A DNA stretch of 64,000 nucleotides from Diphasiastrum complanatum. Lineage: Eukaryota > Streptophyta > Lycopodiopsida > Lycopodiales > Lycopodiaceae. This document shows, in pieces, positions 60,545 through 64,000 of this stretch. Under the pieces are notes generated by a model, which saw nothing but the letters and a program-made list of their open reading frames with translations, made no database searches and had not been told where the DNA came from. The DNA lies in assembly GCA_029204225.1 (NCBI GenBank), contig CM055108.1:14639684-14703683 (forward strand), written 5' to 3'. Both the position numbers and the translations under genes were made by a program. Within the stretch, counting starts at the first letter, position 1. Each line of letters begins with the position of its first letter.

Positions 60545-61210
60545 CAAAAATTTTGAGTTTTGAGTCTCGAAAAGTTTCGAGTTTCGAGTCTCGAAAATTT
60601 TCGAGACTCAAAACTTCGTCTCTCCACAAATTGTCTTGAAAATTTGGAGACTCTAGAAATTCGAGTTTCGAGTCTCAAAAATTTTGTGTCTCAAAGCTTT
60701 TGAGACTCAAAATATTAAAGTCTCAAAAAATTCTAGTTTCGAGTCTCAAAAATTTCGTCTCTCCACAAATTGTCTCAAAAATTTGGACACTCCAAAAATT
60801 CGAGTTTTGAGTCTCGAAAAATTCGTGTCTCAAAAATTTTGAGACTCAAAATATTGAAGTCTCCAAAAATTTGTGTTTCGAGTCTCGAAAATTTCGTGTC
60901 CTTAAAAATTGAAACCTCGAAATATACCTCGAAAATGTCTCCAAAAATTCATGTCTTGAGTCTCCATAAATTTGTTCTCCACATGAGTCTCGACAATTTG
61001 GAGTCTCCAAAAGTTGAGTCCTAAAAATTTGGAGACTCCAAAAATTCGAGTCTAGAAAAATTCGTGTTTTGAGTCTCAAAAATTTCGAGACTCCAAAAAT
61101 TTAAATCTCCAACAATTTGAGTTTCGAGTCTAGAAAAATTCATGTCCGAGTCGAGTTCATGTCCAATTCGTGTCGAGTGTGTGTTTAGTCTAATTCGTGT
61201 CTAGAAAAAT
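60545..61210. repeat. Degenerate minisatellite built on GAGTCTC/TTCGAG words
   Basis: About 660 bp of irregular repetition of units close to aaaattcgagtttcgagtct. Words gagtctcgaaaa, gagactc(c)aaaa and ttcgtgtct recur dozens of times in both orientations because GAGNCTC is palindromic. A higher-order period of about 135 bp is visible (cgtctctccacaaattgtct at 60617 and 60752). Confidence 0.9.
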
Positions 61211-61224
61211 TCTCTGAATTCGAG

Positions 61225-61225
61225 T

Positions 61226-61298
<73 letters not shown>

Positions 61299-61340
61299 TG
61301 AGATTTTTTTAGAGTTTTATGTGTGTGTGTGTGTGTGCAC
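61225..61340. repeat. (GT)n(GA)n microsatellite with poly-G
   Basis: GT run 61229-61261, GA run to about 61286, then about 11 G, then a second GT run 61320-61337. Confidence 0.95.
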
Positions 61341-61949
61341 GCGCTCCCGCAGATTTGACAAAAAAAATTTAGAGTTTTTTCATAGCTTGGGATTTTAAGG
61401 TTTTGAAATAATAAAAAAATAGCTGCTTAAATGATTGATTCTTTTGTGTAAAGAAAACTTGAAAATTCAGATTTTATCTTGTCATAACTATCATGGTCGC
61501 CTTATCCATCATGTAAATTTTGAACTGGTCGGGATCTCGACATGGATTAGATGCATGAAATTTATCACCACTTATCAATCAATAGGTATGTAAGGACACT
61601 CATCCCAGCTTCGCAGTTTCAAGTGGCTTTGTTCCTGTCAATCAGTGTCCAAGATTCTTACAACGTTCTGACGATATCAAGACGGTAAAGAACAACCATA
61701 CTATGTATAGAGATCGTCTTCTCTAGCGGGATAATAATGTCTACTCCGCAATTTCGACTGGTGAATATATAATAAATGAAGTTAATACTAAGTAGGTGGA
61801 TGAACCTCTCAGGTGGTCCTCAACAAGACAGGGTCTGCTGCTATAGAAAATTTGTACACAAGATTTCATTTGGTGGGGCACATAGCCTTTAAGTTTGGAC
61901 TACGACCTGCATTCAATGCTTGGCTAAAGTGAAGCAAGAACATAGCTAA
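61341..61949. other. Spacer before gypsy relic, no supported gene
   Basis: Probably more of the decayed gypsy element, but no diagnostic motif could be read. Confidence 0.35.
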
Positions 61950-62900
61950 TTAGTTCACCAAGATAGATCTAAAAATAAGATATCATGATATTAGACTTTG
62001 CTCATAAAATGTTCAAAAGACAAGGTCCAAGCTCAATATGGGCATCACAAGTTCTTTGTCTTAGCTTTTGATTGGAGTAATGCATTTTTTACAATTCAAT
62101 AGATGACAAACGATCTGTTTCATCCATATCTTAGAAAATTTGTAATGATTTTAGATGATTTTCTCGTTTTCAATAAAATACTAGAGGAGCACATTGAGCA
62201 CCTTAGGTTTCTAAGACGAGCAACTTAGAGCTGGAGAACCTAAATGTTATTATCTTAAGCAAGTGTTTTATCTAGAATATGTCATAACAATTCATAATAT
62301 GAAAAAGGACTACAATATGATATAGTTGTGGAGTGGCTCATTATTGAGTCTAATATGATATAGTTGTGGAGTGGCTCATTATTGAGTATGGTATACATTT
62401 GAATCCTTTTTTAAGGTTTAGAGTATTATTCCTATAAAGTTAATGCCAAAGTGGTAGCATCTTTGAGCAATGAACTAATTGTGGTGACCATGAAGAAGAA
62501 ATAAGAAATCCTCATAATTCTAGCTAGTGAATTGCCTAAATTGGATGAGAGTTTTTGAGCTCTCAATAATCTAGTTTTGTGCTTATGCATTGCAAAATGT
62601 TACTCCTTATAAACCTTATGCTTTTTAAGGTAGATGCAACAGACTACGAAGTAGGTGCAATGTTGCTCTATCATGCAAGGCCGGTAGCCTATGAGGGTGA
62701 GAAGTTGAGATAGGCACACCTATGTACACCATTTTTTGCTTTGAAATCATGAAGACTGTATGTCTATTGTTGAATAATTTTGCCAAATGATCTTCTATTT
62801 CGAAAAAAAATTGCCCCTTTCGTGCAAAGAATAACAAACCCAACAGCACACCATGAAGACCCATTGGACACACCCATGCTTGCTTTTTAGTCAAACATAA
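61950..62900 (+). mobile_element. Degenerate Ty3/gypsy relic (RT to RNase H)
   Basis: Plus strand, frames switching. RT: FTKIDLK at about 61955, an ALDF/LAFDWSNAF-type segment near 62065, and DDFLVFNKILEEHIEHLRF at about 62155-62212, the gypsy region just after the catalytic Asp pair. RNase H start: FKVDATDYEVGAMLL with PVAYEGEKLR (about 62625-62715) and FFALKS. Many stops. A 36-bp tandem duplication (aatatgatatagttgtggag...) lies at 62315-62386. No LTRs found. Confidence 0.65.
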
Positions 62901-63700
62901 TTTGTGTGCCTCCAATCTATGTAGAATAGATCTTGCTTGGCCACATTATTTATTATCTGATAAGGTGCTAAATCATTTACACATATGGTAGGGCCCAGCC
63001 TGGGGGCTTAGCAGTGCTAGCTCCAGTGCATTGAATAGGAACTATGGACCTTTACATAAAGTACTAAATTTAAGCGATCTCTAGAGACCCTATCCTTGCA
63101 GCAAGCTAAAAGTCAAATATGTTTGGAAATTATTTACAAGAAAAATCAACCACAATACTCTAAATATCAATGTGTACAGCTTTTTTCCATTTCACTTCTA
63201 ATGCCCAATCAATCAAAACAGTTGTTTTGTGAGGGTTCCTGCAAGATACTGAATTCATGGACGTTTACTTCTGTTTTGTCTGCAAAATCTTGGTTACAAA
63301 AAATAACATGCGATTCTGTGAATACATGCATTAGCCAGCCAGTTCTTTCTAGCTAAAAAAATCAGACAGCACCACGTCTTTGATGCATTCATACTTCATT
63401 ATGGATTGCCAGATGCAAATATCTGGTATAGCAAATAATTTTTGAAACTGAATAGCTTCAAACACTTTATGCTAAGCCAAAAGGGTACTGTAATTTATCT
63501 GTAATAGCTGTTACTCCTCAAAGACGAGCACAATTACAGCAAAAAATGAGTTATTATTGGTTAGAAACAAATGCCATCGCCTTGCTTAGAAATAGCAGTG
63601 ATCCCCCGCAGATTGGCCTAAGTTTTCAAAAGGGGAGATCACGGTGATGGTGATAAGGATTATATGCTTCATATGTACAAAATGCTCTAGAAGCTTCAGC
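62901..63700. other. Intergenic, no supported gene
   Basis: Short frames only, no repeat structure recognised. Confidence 0.4.
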
Positions 63701-63725
63701 CTATTACCTTCATATTGGTCTGCAG

Positions 63726-63897
63726 CCAGTTTGGATCTCGTTGGGGAAGAGATTGCGACAGTGTTCTTGATGCAAAAGTTGAATTGCTCAAGCGCCTTGA
63801 TAGCTATGCCCCCAGTTTGGATCTCGTTGGGGAAGAGATTGCGACATTGTTCTTGATGCAAAAGTTGAATTGCTCAAGCGCCTTGATAGCTATGCTC
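63726..63897 (+). repeat. 86-bp tandem duplication
   Basis: Two nearly identical 86-bp units (offset between the a of agtttgg at 63728 and 63814). They differ at a handful of sites such as acagtgttc against acattgttc. 86 is not a multiple of 3, so any reading frame is shifted from one copy to the next. Confidence 0.95.
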
Positions 63898-63955
63898 CTT
63901 CGAAGGCTTTTGTGAATGATGAATTTTTGAGAAAATCGGTTGCATATGAGGTGTA
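63818..63955 (+). CDS. Possible exon of an unrecognised gene
   Basis: The second repeat unit and the DNA after it read GRDCDIVLDAKVELLKRLDS, then YAPSKAFVNDEFLRKSVAYE and V, then TAG at 63954-63956, a well-formed protein segment. The duplication breaks this frame upstream, so the gene is either spliced or damaged. Nothing in the sequence names the family. Confidence 0.3.
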
Positions 63956-64000
63956 GCATCAACAGAATAATCGTGGTATGAGTTTTGATGCCTGACGCTT

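Overview
This window is plant nuclear DNA. The signs are spliceosomal introns with GT..AG borders, a CACTA (En/Spm) transposon with a TNP2-type transposase and a second small transposon gene, Ty1/copia and Ty3/gypsy relics, primer-binding sites matching the plant initiator-Met tRNA end (TGGTATCAGAGC), and very long CT/GA microsatellites. Base composition is AT-rich. No gene pins down the lineage; the repeat-dense, gene-poor texture and the bacterial-looking cupin family would fit a large-genome non-seed plant such as a fern, but that is a guess.

The only host-like genes I can defend belong to a small single-domain cupin family. Two copies look intact: 3445-4127 (+) and 56798-57481 (-). Each has one intron at the same place, after 73 nt of coding sequence. 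A third copy (14695-15369, +) is broken by a 1-nt deletion and has lost a metal-ligand Glu. A fourth (33130-33320, -) is a fragment lodged in a stump of a copia LTR. Copies 2 and 3, with about 0.6 kb of upstream DNA, form an inverted segmental duplication (14090-15378 against 56786-58130).

Layout: 0-3.4 kb, relic retroelement and cupin 1 upstream region; 3.4-4.1 kb, cupin 1; 5.6-6.7 kb, an unusual transposase relic; 6.8-11 kb, a cluster of unrecognised gene pieces around two facing arrays of a GCGCTCGAAA-type motif, including a decayed histone-H3-fold gene with a C-terminal extension; 11.4-13.7 kb, copia relics, an LTR and a tRNA-like segment; 14-15.4 kb, cupin 2 pseudogene; 15.4-16.1 kb, poly-C and GA microsatellites; 16.6-23.1 kb, CACTA element; 23.1-25.0 kb, gypsy protease/RT; 25.0-28.8 kb, copia A with a complete 5' LTR; 28.9-33.1 kb, an LTR-bounded unit with an unfamiliar multi-part ORF; 33.1-33.3 kb, cupin fragment; 33.3-37.3 kb, copia B; 39.0-40.1 kb, an LTR-element deletion derivative; 40.1-42.2 kb and 50.4-51.5 kb, an AT-rich repeat family in opposite orientations; 42.2-43.5 kb, a possible unrecognised gene; 43.6-48.0 kb, CA and CT microsatellites and a compound CT satellite; 49.6-50.1 kb, an LTR with PBS; 52-56 kb, hairpins, fold-back elements and minisatellites; 56.8-57.5 kb, cupin 3; 60.0-61.3 kb, minisatellites; 62-62.9 kb, gypsy relic; 63.7-64 kb, a tandemly duplicated possible exon running towards the window end.

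Most coding material is dead mobile DNA, and many of its stops are TGA or TAG where CGA, CAG or TGG would be expected. That is the pattern left by C-to-T decay of methylated DNA. The best leads for something undescribed are the H3-fold gene with its facing motif arrays and divergent partner (6.8-11 kb), the LTR element with the unfamiliar ORF (28.9-33.1 kb), the transposase relic at 5.6-6.7 kb, and the origin of the cupin family.
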